A stretch of DNA of 64,000 nt from Kitasatospora xanthocidica (GTDB lineage: Bacteria > Actinomycetota > Actinomycetes > Streptomycetales > Streptomycetaceae). Position 1 is the first letter of the stretch. Each line of letters opens with the position of its first letter. This document shows positions 8,514 to 16,197 of this stretch, in pieces. Both the position numbers and the translations under genes were made by a program. The stretch is from positions 32,736-96,735 of the forward strand of contig NZ_BNBY01000006.1 in NCBI RefSeq assembly GCF_014656195.1. The letters are read 5' to 3'. Below the pieces are notes generated by a model. The model worked only from the letters and a program-made list of their open reading frames with translations, did not search any database and was not told the origin of the DNA.

Positions 8514-8767
8514 CGGTGGGGCCCGGACCTTGTCAAGGGGAGGCGCGGGGGGCGGGGTCGATGGGGCAAGATGGGATGCCGGGTTCCGGTCTGTTCGAAT
8601 GAACGGTCGAATTGATATCGATCAGGTGATCCAGTCGTACTATTTGTTCGGTTGTTCCAAACCACTCGAATGAGTGATTGCGGGCTGCCTTCGAATGGGC
8701 CCACGATGAAGCTGCAACACGAATGTGCAAGGCGACGATTCATCGGGATATGCGAAGGGCTCCCCTC
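8514..8767. promoter_or_regulatory. Upstream region of the encapsulin gene with repeated GAAT-centred dyads
   Basis: 254 bp of lower GC than its neighbours. It holds two dyads with the same centre: GTTC-GAAT-GAAC at 8593-8604 and CACTC-GAAT-GAGTG at 8663-8676, about 71 bp apart, plus a third TTCGAATGG at 8690-8698. They are candidate operators for the encapsulin operon. No gene was seen here. The exact promoter was not identified. Confidence 0.45.
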
Positions 8768-10189
8768 ATGTCGACCGAAACCAATGCCGGTATTCCCGCG
8801 CCAGGTGCGCAGTCGGAAGTCCGGCAGCAGCAGAGTCTGAGCACGGCGGGCGCGCGGAACCTCGCCACGACCACCAAGTCCGCGCCGCAGATGCAGGGCA
8901 TCAGCCCGCGCTGGCTGCTCAGGAAGCTGCCCTGGGTGCAGGTGTCCGGCGGTACCTACCGGGTCAACCGCCGCCTGCGCTACGCGGTCGGCCGGGGCCG
9001 GGTGGGCTTCGTCAAGACCGGTGCCGACGTGCGGATCGTCCCGCCGACGCTCGCCGAGGTGCCGGTGCTGCGCGGATTCCAGGACGAGGCGGTGCTGGAG
9101 GAGCTGGCCTCGCGCTTCGTGCAGCGGGAGTTCAACCCCGGGGACGTCCTGGTCGAGGCGGGCACGCCGATCACCGAGGTCTTCGTGATCGCGCACGGCA
9201 AGCTCGACCGGATGGGCACCGGCAAGTACGGCGACGAGACGGTCGTCGGTACCCTGGCCGACGGCGACCACCTCGGCGACGAGGCCGTCCAGCAGGACGG
9301 CGGCAACTGGCCGTACACCGTCCGCGCCGCGACCTCCGGCACCGTGCTGGTGCTGTCCTGGCCCGCCTTCGAGGAGCTGCACGACCGCTCCGAGGCGCTG
9401 CAGCTGCAGGTCATCGAGTACCTGAACGGCTTCCAGCAGGCGCAGAACAAGCACGGCGAGGCCGCGATCGACCTCTCCGCCGGCCACGAGGGCGAGTACG
9501 AGCTGCCCGGCGCCTTCGTCGACTACGAGCTCAAGCCCCGCGAGTACGAGCTGAGCGTCGCGCAGACCATCCTCAAGGTGCACAGCCGCGTCGCCGACCT
9601 CTACAACCAGCCGATGAACCAGACCGAGCACCAGCTCCGGCTGACCATCGAGGCCCTGCGGGAGCGCCAGGAGCACGAGCTCGTCAACAACCCCGAGTTC
9701 GGCCTGCTGGAGAACGCCGCGTACGACCAGCGGATCCAGACCCACTCCGGCCCGCCCACCCCGGACGACATGGACGAGCTGCTCAGCCGCCGCCGCAGCA
9801 CCAAGATGTTCCTGGCCCACCCCAGGGCCATCGCCGCCTTCGGCCGGGAGCTCAACAAGCGCGGCATCAACCCCGGCACCGTCGAGGTCGAGGGCCGCCA
9901 CGTCATGTCCTGGCGCGGGGTCCCGGTCTTCCCGTGCAACAAGATCCCGATCACCGGCGGGAACACCAGCTCGATCATCGCGATGCGGGTCGGCGAGGAC
10001 AACCAGGGTGTCATCGGGCTGCACCAGACCGGAATTCCGGACGAATACCAGCCGAGCCTTTCGGTCCGGTTCATGGGAATCGACGAGAAGGCCATCATTT
10101 CCTACCTGGTGAGCGCCTACTACTCCGCCGCGATCCTGGTGCCGGACGCCGTCGGCGTCCTGGAGAACGTGGACATCGCGCAGCGCTGA
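8768..10189 (+). CDS. eshA: Family 2B encapsulin shell protein (EshA-like, cyclic-nucleotide-binding-domain insertion)
   Basis: A 473-residue protein. Residues 1-45 are a Ser/Gln/Ala-rich disordered arm, about 45-95 start the HK97-type shell fold, about 100-222 form a cyclic-nucleotide-binding domain, and about 223-473 complete the shell fold. Length and order match EshA, the 52-kDa Streptomyces protein linked to sporulation and secondary metabolism and now classed as a family 2B encapsulin. In the nucleotide domain the phosphate-binding cassette reads [19 protein letters not shown], so the Arg that contacts the phosphate in CRP-like proteins appears absent. ATG 8768 is preceded by GAAGGG. 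The prenyl synthase gene follows and is the probable cargo. Confidence 0.93.
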   Translation: MSTETNAGIPAPGAQSEVRQQQSLSTAGARNLATTTKSAPQMQGISPRWLLRKLPWVQVSGGTYRVNRRLRYAVGRGRVGFVKTGADVRIVPPTLAEVPVLRGFQDEAVLEELASRFVQREFNPGDVLVEAGTPITEVFVIAHGKLDRMGTGKYGDETVVGTLADGDHLGDEAVQQDGGNWPYTVRAATSGTVLVLSWPAFEELHDRSEALQLQVIEYLNGFQQAQNKHGEAAIDLSAGHEGEYELPGAFVDYELKPREYELSVAQTILKVHSRVADLYNQPMNQTEHQLRLTIEALRERQEHELVNNPEFGLLENAAYDQRIQTHSGPPTPDDMDELLSRRRSTKMFLAHPRAIAAFGRELNKRGINPGTVEVEGRHVMSWRGVPVFPCNKIPITGGNTSSIIAMRVGEDNQGVIGLHQTGIPDEYQPSLSVRFMGIDEKAIISYLVSAYYSAAILVPDAVGVLENVDIAQR

Positions 10190-10220
10190 CGGCGGCCCGG
10201 CGAGGCCGACCGGAGATCCA

Positions 10221-10264
10221 CGCCGTCCGGCCGGAGGTGCCCACCGCACCCCGGCCGGACGGCG
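10221..10264 (+). terminator. Hairpin downstream of the encapsulin gene
   Basis: A perfect 14-bp inverted repeat (10221-10234 with 10251-10264) around a 16-nt loop, 31 bp after the encapsulin stop. There is no U tract, as usual in Streptomyces. It may attenuate transcription between shell and cargo genes. Confidence 0.55.
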
Positions 10265-10302
10265 CGTCCCGGCACGCCCCGAACCGTACGAGCCGAGCCG
10301 TG

Positions 10303-10372
10303 CTCGCTGGGCCGCGCTAGCCGGGCCGCGCTAGCCGGGGCGCGCTAGCCGGGGCGTGCTGGCTGGGCCGTG
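10303..10372. repeat. Short tandem repeat, unit about 14-15 bp
   Basis: Four to five imperfect copies of a CGCGCTAGCCGGGG-like unit, each of the better copies containing GCTAGC. It lies between the shell and cargo genes. The prenyl synthase reading frame stays open through it back to a stop at 10318-10320, but holds no start codon before 10477. Confidence 0.75.
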
Positions 10373-10476
10373 CGTCCCGGTCGCCGTGCCCGAACACCGC
10401 CCGACATCCACAGCGCCGTTCCGGCCCGCCCGCACCGGGCCGTCCCGGGACGGGCGCCGACAAGGGGGAGAGACCC

Positions 10477-11526
10477 ATGACGAGTCCCACGCTGGAACGG
10501 GACCACAAGGAGGGGCACGAGGCGACGGACATCCTCGCCCGTGCCCGCGCGCTGGTCGACCCGGTCATGCGGGCCGCCGTCGACTCGCTGCCCGGCACGA
10601 TGCGCAAGGTCGCGGGCTACCACTTCGGCTGGTGGGAGGCGGACGGCACGCCCGCCGCGGCCTCCGCTGGCAAGGCGATCCGACCGGCCCTGGTCCTCGC
10701 CGCCACCCAGGCCCTGGGCGGCACGCCCGGCGAGGCCGCTGCCGCGGCCGCCGCGGTGGAGCTGGTGCACAACTTCACCCTGCTCCACGACGACGTCATC
10801 GACCGGGACGACACCCGGCGCCACCGCCCCACCGCCTGGCGGGTGTTCGGCACCACCGAGGCCATCCTGGCCGGGGACGCCATGCACTCCCTCGCGCTGC
10901 GGCTGCTCGCCCAGGACACCCACCAGGCCGCTCACGGCTCGATCCGCCGGCTCGCCGACTGCGTGGTCGAACTGTGCGAGGGCCAGCAGATCGACTGCGC
11001 CTTCGAGCAGCGCAACGACGTCTCGCTGCCCGAGTGCCTGGCGATGGCGGAGGCCAAGACCGGTGCCCTGCTCGGCGCCGCCTGCGCGATGGGAGCCCTG
11101 TACGGGGGCGCGTCCGAGGAGACGGCGCAGGCGATGGACGGCTTCGGCCGGGAGATCGGCCTGGCCTTCCAGCTGATCGACGACCTGATCGGTATCTGGG
11201 GGGATCCGGCGGTGACCGGCAAGCCGGTCGGGGCGGACCTGGTCGCCCGGAAGAAGTCGCTGCCGGTGGTCGCGGCGCTGAGCTCCGGCACCGCCGAGGG
11301 CCGGCGGCTGGCCGAGCTCTACGCGCTCGAACGTCCGCTGAGCCCCGAGGAGTTGGCCCAGTGCGCGGCGGCGGTGGAGGCGGCCGGCGGGCGTGGCTGG
11401 GCGCAGGGGCAGTCCTGCGAGCGGATGGCCGCGGCGATGGCGCAACTGGCCGCCGCCGTACCGGAGCCGGCCGCGGCCGACGAACTGCTGGCGCTCGCCG
11501 AGCTGGTCACCCGCCGTTCGCACTGA
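10477..11526 (+). CDS. Polyprenyl diphosphate synthase, probable encapsulin cargo
   Basis: A 349-residue all-helical trans-prenyltransferase. The first Asp-rich motif is HDDVIDRDD (Asp105, Asp106, Asp109) and the second FQLIDDLIG (Asp235, Asp236). Phe100, five residues before the first motif, is the kind of aromatic residue associated with short products (C15/C20). It should condense isopentenyl diphosphate with an allylic diphosphate. Family 2B encapsulin loci often carry such an enzyme as cargo. Here only about 20 residues precede the enzyme fold, and no start codon exists upstream in frame, so the long disordered loading domain seen in some family 2 cargos is absent. GGGGGAG precedes ATG 10477. 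Confidence 0.93.
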   Translation: MTSPTLERDHKEGHEATDILARARALVDPVMRAAVDSLPGTMRKVAGYHFGWWEADGTPAAASAGKAIRPALVLAATQALGGTPGEAAAAAAAVELVHNFTLLHDDVIDRDDTRRHRPTAWRVFGTTEAILAGDAMHSLALRLLAQDTHQAAHGSIRRLADCVVELCEGQQIDCAFEQRNDVSLPECLAMAEAKTGALLGAACAMGALYGGASEETAQAMDGFGREIGLAFQLIDDLIGIWGDPAVTGKPVGADLVARKKSLPVVAALSSGTAEGRRLAELYALERPLSPEELAQCAAAVEAAGGRGWAQGQSCERMAAAMAQLAAAVPEPAAADELLALAELVTRRSH

Positions 11527-11541
11527 GGGTGCGGTCCGTCG

Positions 11542-11578
11542 GGGAGTGGGAAGTCGGCCCGTCCGACTTCCCACTCCC
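11542..11578. terminator. Bidirectional terminator hairpin, related to array palindrome B
   Basis: A perfect 16-bp stem (11542-11557 / 11563-11578) with a 5-nt loop, between two convergent genes. The inner arms GAAGTCGG...CCGACTTC with a 5-nt loop are the same as in the B palindromes of the arrays near 16 kb and 54 kb. Confidence 0.85.
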
Positions 11579-11587
11579 ATGGCCGGC

Positions 11588-12628
11588 TCACGCCAAGGCG
11601 GCCAACAGCCGCCGCTCCTTCCCTGGTTCGATGCCCATGGGTGTCGCCGTACCCGGCCGCCCCTTGCGTCCGTCGGCGGCGGTGTCCTCGGCCGGTCCGC
11701 GCGTCCGCAGCCAGTCCCAGGTGTCGCGGGCGGTCTCGGCGAACGGTCGGCAGCGCAGCCCGGCCGCCTCCGCCCGGCCGGTGTCGGCGAGCCAGGTGCC
11801 CGCAATCTCGGGCAGGTCCGGTGCCCAGAGCGGGAGTTCGCTCCAGGGCTCGACCCGGTCCGGCCCCTCGGCGAGCAGCGGGGCGTCCGGCACCCAGACC
11901 AGTTCGGTGTCCGTGGCGCCCGCGACCGTCCGGCAGGTCTCCAGCCACTCGCCGAAGCTCAGCCGCCCGGGCGGGGCCGTGGTGAGGAACCGGCCCGCCG
12001 TCCCGGCCGTCAGCAGGTCCAGCCCGAAGGCGGCGAAGTCCCGGACGTCGATCACCTGCATGGTCCGGTGCGGATCGCCCGGGGCGAGCACCCGCCCGCC
12101 GCGCGCCATCCGCTCCAGCCACCAGGGCAGCCGGCCGCCGATCTCGTACGGTCCGATGAGCAGCCCGCTGTTGAGGACCAGTGAACGCCCGGCGCCGAAG
12201 CCCTCCAGCACGGCGCGCTCGCAGCCGGCCTTCAGGGCGGCGCTGAACGGCTGATCGGGCGGGGTGTCGGCTGGGCAGGGGTGGAGCGGGGAGTCCTCGC
12301 CGATCACCCGGGCGGGCCAGTCGGCGAAGGCGTGCACGGAGGAGACGAAGGTGTAGTGGCCGGCCCGCTCGCGCAGCAGCCGTGCGGTGAGCACGGCTTG
12401 GGCGGGCTGCTGGGCGGAGGTGTCGACGACGGCGTCCCAGGTGCGTCCGTCGATCAGCCGGGCGAGGTCCTCCGCGCTGTCGCGGTCGCCCCGGACGGCC
12501 TCGACCCCGGGCAGGTCGGCGGCGCTGCGGCCGCGGTTGAACGTGGTCACCTGGTGGCCCCTGGCGAGGGCCTCGACGGCGTAGGCCCGTCCGAGGAAGG
12601 ACGAGCCTCCGAGCAGGAGGATCTTCAT
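11588..12628 (-). CDS. NAD-dependent epimerase/reductase (extended SDR)
   Basis: A 346-residue Rossmann-fold enzyme. The N-terminus MKILLLGGSSFLGRAYAVEA is the dinucleotide-binding GGxxFLG motif. The middle has a Ser in FVSSVHAFAD and a region typical of isoflavone-reductase/epimerase-like SDRs; the usual YxxxK catalytic pair is not obvious. It probably acts on a nucleotide sugar or small metabolite; the substrate is unknown. ATG 12628 was chosen for GAGAGGG 8 nt upstream; an in-frame GTG at 12637 is possible. It is convergent with the prenyl synthase and divergent from the DUF1254 genes. Confidence 0.82.
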   Translation of the reverse strand: MKILLLGGSSFLGRAYAVEALARGHQVTTFNRGRSAADLPGVEAVRGDRDSAEDLARLIDGRTWDAVVDTSAQQPAQAVLTARLLRERAGHYTFVSSVHAFADWPARVIGEDSPLHPCPADTPPDQPFSAALKAGCERAVLEGFGAGRSLVLNSGLLIGPYEIGGRLPWWLERMARGGRVLAPGDPHRTMQVIDVRDFAAFGLDLLTAGTAGRFLTTAPPGRLSFGEWLETCRTVAGATDTELVWVPDAPLLAEGPDRVEPWSELPLWAPDLPEIAGTWLADTGRAEAAGLRCRPFAETARDTWDWLRTRGPAEDTAADGRKGRPGTATPMGIEPGKERRLLAALA

Positions 12629-12694
12629 ACCGCTCACCCTCTCCCGGCCGTCCCGCCGGTACGCCCGGATTAGCGCTGAGCAGATTCCGCGACC

Positions 12695-12760
12695 GTCCGG
12701 ATCCCGTGGGCGCCCGGATCCCGCGGCGGTCCGGATCCCGCGACGGTCCGGTATCCCGGG
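12695..12760. repeat. Imperfect tandem repeat containing GGATCCCG
   Basis: Three to four imperfect copies of a TCCGGATCCCGCG-type unit in the divergent promoter region between the reductase gene and the DUF1254 genes. Confidence 0.6.
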
Positions 12761-12814
12761 GAGCGCCCGGCCCGACATGCCGCCCCCTCCCCGTCCACTT
12801 AGCATCCGATCTGT

Positions 12815-12830
12815 ATCGGTCCATACCGAT
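12815..12830. promoter_or_regulatory. Palindromic operator candidate
   Basis: ATCGGT-N4-ACCGAT, a 6-bp dyad with a 4-bp centre, about 33 bp before the ATG of the first DUF1254/DUF1214 gene. Its size and position suit a dimeric repressor site. No regulator gene is adjacent. Confidence 0.45.
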
Positions 12831-12862
12831 TCGACCGGATTCGGCAGTGGGAGAGCGACAGC

Positions 12863-14287
12863 ATGGTCAACCCGGCACTCGTGGATCCGGACACCGTCCG
12901 CGCGACCGCCGCCGAGGCCTGGATCCGCGCCCAACCCCTCCTGCGCACCTACCGCCGCCTCTACGCCCAGGCCCTGGACGACGCGGACCCGTCGTACCTC
13001 GGCGGCTTCGGCGTCTTCCGCCACCACCCGAGGCCGCCCACCCCCGCCGACACCCCGACCGGCGCCCCGACCGACACCCCGACCGGCGCCCCCACTGGCA
13101 CCCCCGTTGTCGGCACCGAAGCCGCCGCCGCCGTCGGCAGCGAGGCCGGGGACACCCCGTACTCCCGCGCCTGGCTCGACCTGCGCGCCGAACCCTGGGT
13201 CGTCTCGGTCCCCGCCGAGGACCGCTACTACGTCCTACCGCTGCAGGAACTCGACGGCGTGTACGCCGGGTTCATCGGCTCCCGGACCACCGGCCCGGAG
13301 GCCGGCGACCACCTGGTGGCCGGCCCCGACTGGAAGGGCGAGCCCCCGCCGGGCATTCGCAGCGTGACCCGCACCGCCACCCGACTGGTCGGCATCCCCG
13401 GCCGCACCCGGCTCACCGGCGACACCTCGGTCGAAGCCGCCGAACTCGCCGCCGTCCAGGAGCGGTACCGGCTGCGCCCGCTGCACGAGTACGCCGGCAC
13501 GCCCGCGCCGGACCCCGCGCCGGAGCCGGTCTGGCCGGTCTGGCGCGAGGAGATCCCGGACGGCGTCGAGTTCCTCTCCCTCCTCGACTTCCTGCTCGGC
13601 TTCTTCCCGCCGGCCGGCCCCGTCCCACTGCCGCCCGCCGAGACCGACCTGCGCGGCCGCCTCGCCGACCTCGGCGTCGACGGCCGCGGCGAGTTCGAGC
13701 CCGCCGCCCTCCCGCTGGAGGCGCGCGCCGAGATCGAACGCGGCATCGCCGACGGCCGCGCGCGGCTCCGGGGAGCCCTCGCCGGACTCCGCGACCGGTG
13801 CGGCCTGTCCGGCACCCGCGAGCAGATCGGCGGCGACTTCCTCCGGCAGGCCGTCAGTGCCCTGGTCGACCTCGACGGACTGCCCACCGAGGAGGTCTGG
13901 TACGACAGCTGGCAGGCGGACAGCGCGGGCCACCGCCCGCCGAACGCCGCCGACCGCGACCACGTCATCCGCTTCGCCCCGGACGCGCTGCCGCCGGCCC
14001 GCTTCTCCTGGTCCGCCACCCTCTACGAGCTGTCCGGCGAGCTGCACCGGCTGGTCGACAACACCCTGGACCGCTACTCCATCGGCGACCACACCCCCGG
14101 CCTGGTCCGCGACCCGGACGGCGGCCTCACCCTCCACATCCGGCACAAGCGCCCCGCCGACGCCGGCCACTCCGCCAACTGGCTGCCCGCCCCGGACGGC
14201 CCGTTCACCGTGGTGCTCCGGCTCTACGGCCCGGACCGGGCCGTCCTCGACGGCAGCTGGCGGCTTCCCCCGCTCGACCCGCGCTGA
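12863..14287 (+). CDS. DUF1254/DUF1214-family protein (first tandem paralogue)
   Basis: A 474-residue protein. The C-terminal 150 residues (from about YDSWQADSAGHR onwards) contain the DUF1214 hallmarks NTLDRYSIGDHTPGL and SANWLPAP, shared almost word for word with the next gene. The N-terminal half is diverged and carries a low-complexity insertion of Thr-Pro/Gly-Ala-Pro repeats (about residues 60-85). No signal peptide is seen. The family's biochemical role is not established. A small gap separates it from the paralogue, so the two are probably one transcript. Confidence 0.75.
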   Translation: MVNPALVDPDTVRATAAEAWIRAQPLLRTYRRLYAQALDDADPSYLGGFGVFRHHPRPPTPADTPTGAPTDTPTGAPTGTPVVGTEAAAAVGSEAGDTPYSRAWLDLRAEPWVVSVPAEDRYYVLPLQELDGVYAGFIGSRTTGPEAGDHLVAGPDWKGEPPPGIRSVTRTATRLVGIPGRTRLTGDTSVEAAELAAVQERYRLRPLHEYAGTPAPDPAPEPVWPVWREEIPDGVEFLSLLDFLLGFFPPAGPVPLPPAETDLRGRLADLGVDGRGEFEPAALPLEARAEIERGIADGRARLRGALAGLRDRCGLSGTREQIGGDFLRQAVSALVDLDGLPTEEVWYDSWQADSAGHRPPNAADRDHVIRFAPDALPPARFSWSATLYELSGELHRLVDNTLDRYSIGDHTPGLVRDPDGGLTLHIRHKRPADAGHSANWLPAPDGPFTVVLRLYGPDRAVLDGSWRLPPLDPR

Positions 14288-14362
14288 CCACCGACTGCCC
14301 CGCCCGCCCCGGCCGTCCCGACCCGACCGCTCCGACCGCCCCGACCGTACGAAGGACCCCCG

Positions 14363-15697
14363 ATGAACCAGCCCGAGCTGGAGGCACTGGCCGCCGACGC
14401 GTACGTCTACGGCTACCCGCTGGTCGCCGGCCTCACCATGGTCGAGCGCTTCATCAGGGGCGGCCTGGGTACCCTGCCGGCCGCGCCGTTCAACCACTTC
14501 AGCCACGCCACCCGGCTGGCCGGCCCGGCCGACGACTTCGTCTCGGTCAACAACGACACGATCTACTCGATCGCCCAACTGGACCTCGCCGAAGGCCCGC
14601 AGGTGCTGCACGTCCCGGACACCGACGGTTCCTACTACGTGCTGCAGTTCATCGACGCCTGGACGGAGAACGTCGCCTACCTCGGCCGCCGCGCCACCGG
14701 CACCGCCGCGCAGACCTGGCTGATCGTCCCGCCCGGCTGGCACGGCACCCCGTCGGACCCGGACCGCGTCATCGAACTGCCCACCACCGTCGGCACCGTG
14801 GTCGGCCGCTTCGCCTGCACCGGCCCGGACGACCTGCCCCGGGTCCGGGCCCTGCAGTCCGCTCTCGTCCTGGAACCGCTGGAACCCGGCGGCCTGGTCG
14901 CCGGACTGCCCGAGCCCGACCCGGACGTCCCCGAACGGCTGGCCTTCTTCGAACGCATGCGGGTCTGGATGCAGGCGTTCCCACCGGCCACGGCGGACAT
15001 CGAGTACCAGCGCCGCTTCGCCCCGCTCGGCCTGCTGGACGATGGCGCCTCGCCGTACCGGGCGGCAGTCCCCGAGTGGACGCTCGCACTGGCCAAGGGC
15101 CTGGCCGCCGGCCGCGAACGGGTCGAGGACGCCACCCGCCCGCCCGAGGACCACCCGCCCGGCGAATGGCGCTCGGCCCTCCACCTCTTCGACTACAACA
15201 CCGACCACCTCGGCCCCGGCACCCTCGACGACCCCGAGTGGCGCATCCCCGACCGCCGCGCCGCCTACCTCAGCCGCGCCGCCGCCGCCCGCGCCGGCCT
15301 CTGGGGCAACCACGCCTACGAGGCCTCGTACGCGATGACCTACGACGACTCCGACGGGCGCCCCCTCAACGGTGCCAACAGCTACACCCTGCGCTTCGAC
15401 CGGATGCCCCCGGCCGAGGCCTTCTGGTCCGTCACGATGTACTCCGTCCCGGACTACTACCTGGTGGAGAACCCGATCGACCGCTACTCGATCGGCGACC
15501 GCACCCCCGGCCTGGTCTACGGCGACGACGGCTCCCTCACGGTGACCCTCCAGCACGACCACCCCGAGGACCCCACCGCCGCCGCCAACTGGCTCCCCGC
15601 CCCACCCGGCGACTTCCGCCCCATCATCCGCCTCTACCAACCCGAACCCCCCGTCCTCGACGGTACCTACCAGGTCCCCCCGATCCACCGCAGCTGA
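14363..15697 (+). CDS. DUF1254/DUF1214-domain protein (second tandem paralogue)
   Basis: A 444-residue protein with both family domains complete. DUF1254 occupies about residues 30-170 (AYVYGYPLV, then NNDTIYSIAQLDL and DTDGSYYVLQFIDAWTENV). DUF1214 occupies about 320-430 (GANSYTLRF, FWSVTMYS, ENPIDRYSIGDRTPGL, ANWLPAP). No signal peptide or membrane segment. GAAGGACC precedes the ATG. Such proteins are widespread and of unknown function. Its stop lies 39 bp before palindrome array 1. Confidence 0.85.
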   Translation: MNQPELEALAADAYVYGYPLVAGLTMVERFIRGGLGTLPAAPFNHFSHATRLAGPADDFVSVNNDTIYSIAQLDLAEGPQVLHVPDTDGSYYVLQFIDAWTENVAYLGRRATGTAAQTWLIVPPGWHGTPSDPDRVIELPTTVGTVVGRFACTGPDDLPRVRALQSALVLEPLEPGGLVAGLPEPDPDVPERLAFFERMRVWMQAFPPATADIEYQRRFAPLGLLDDGASPYRAAVPEWTLALAKGLAAGRERVEDATRPPEDHPPGEWRSALHLFDYNTDHLGPGTLDDPEWRIPDRRAAYLSRAAAARAGLWGNHAYEASYAMTYDDSDGRPLNGANSYTLRFDRMPPAEAFWSVTMYSVPDYYLVENPIDRYSIGDRTPGLVYGDDGSLTVTLQHDHPEDPTAAANWLPAPPGDFRPIIRLYQPEPPVLDGTYQVPPIHRS

Positions 15698-15736
15698 CAC
15701 CGAGGGCCGGGGCCTGTCGGCCTGCCGAGCGGCGAT

Positions 15737-16141
15737 TATGAAGACCGGTCTACATGCTGTGCTGCCCGGTGGGCCCGGCGCGGCGCGCGAGAAGTCGGGC
15801 TGGTCGACTTTCTGTGCTCGTGGTGTTCGCCGGGGCAGGAATATGGCGACCGGTCTACATATTTTGCGGCGCGGGAGCTGGGTCAGCCCGGCGCGGTGCG
15901 CGAGAAGTCGGTCTGGCCGACTTCCTGTGCTCGCGGTATTCGCCGGGGAAGAATTATGAAGACCGGTCTACATGCTGTGCTGCCCGGTGGGCCCGGCGCG
16001 GTGTACGAGAAGTCGGTCTGGCCGACTTCCTGTGCGCTCTGATGCCCGGGAGGGCAGGATTATGACGACCGGTCTACATATTGCTTGGGCACTGCCATCA
16101 GGTCGTGCGCGAGAAGTCGGACTGGTCGACTTCTCGCGCAC
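15737..16141. repeat. Palindrome array 1 (four A-B units, about 105 bp each)
   Basis: Two unrelated palindromes alternate. A is 20 bp (TATGAAGACCGGTCTACATG and variants) at 15737-15756, 15842-15861, 15955-15974 and 16061-16080. B is a hairpin of about 36 bp with arms GAAGTCGG and CCGACTTC around a 5-nt centre, at about 15784-15819, 15897-15932, 16003-16038 and 16105-16141; the last B is a perfect 15-bp stem (16105-16119 / 16127-16141). Spacing A to B is about 28 bp and B to A about 22 bp. The array fills the 500-bp gap between convergent genes. No open frame is convincing. The B hairpins could terminate transcription from both sides. Confidence 0.9.
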
Positions 16142-16197
16142 CTGACTGCCGAACACGAGGAGTTGGCAAGCGCGCCGCTGCCTGGTGGGCGATCGCC

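Noticed and set aside
8510..10249. A 579-residue frame antisense to the encapsulin gene
   Set aside because: It is the mirror of a GC-rich coding strand; no domain, no ribosome-binding site, and the plus strand encodes a known family.
15698..16197. Short open frames running through palindrome array 1
   Set aside because: They lack ribosome-binding sites and normal codon bias, and translate the repeated palindromes themselves.
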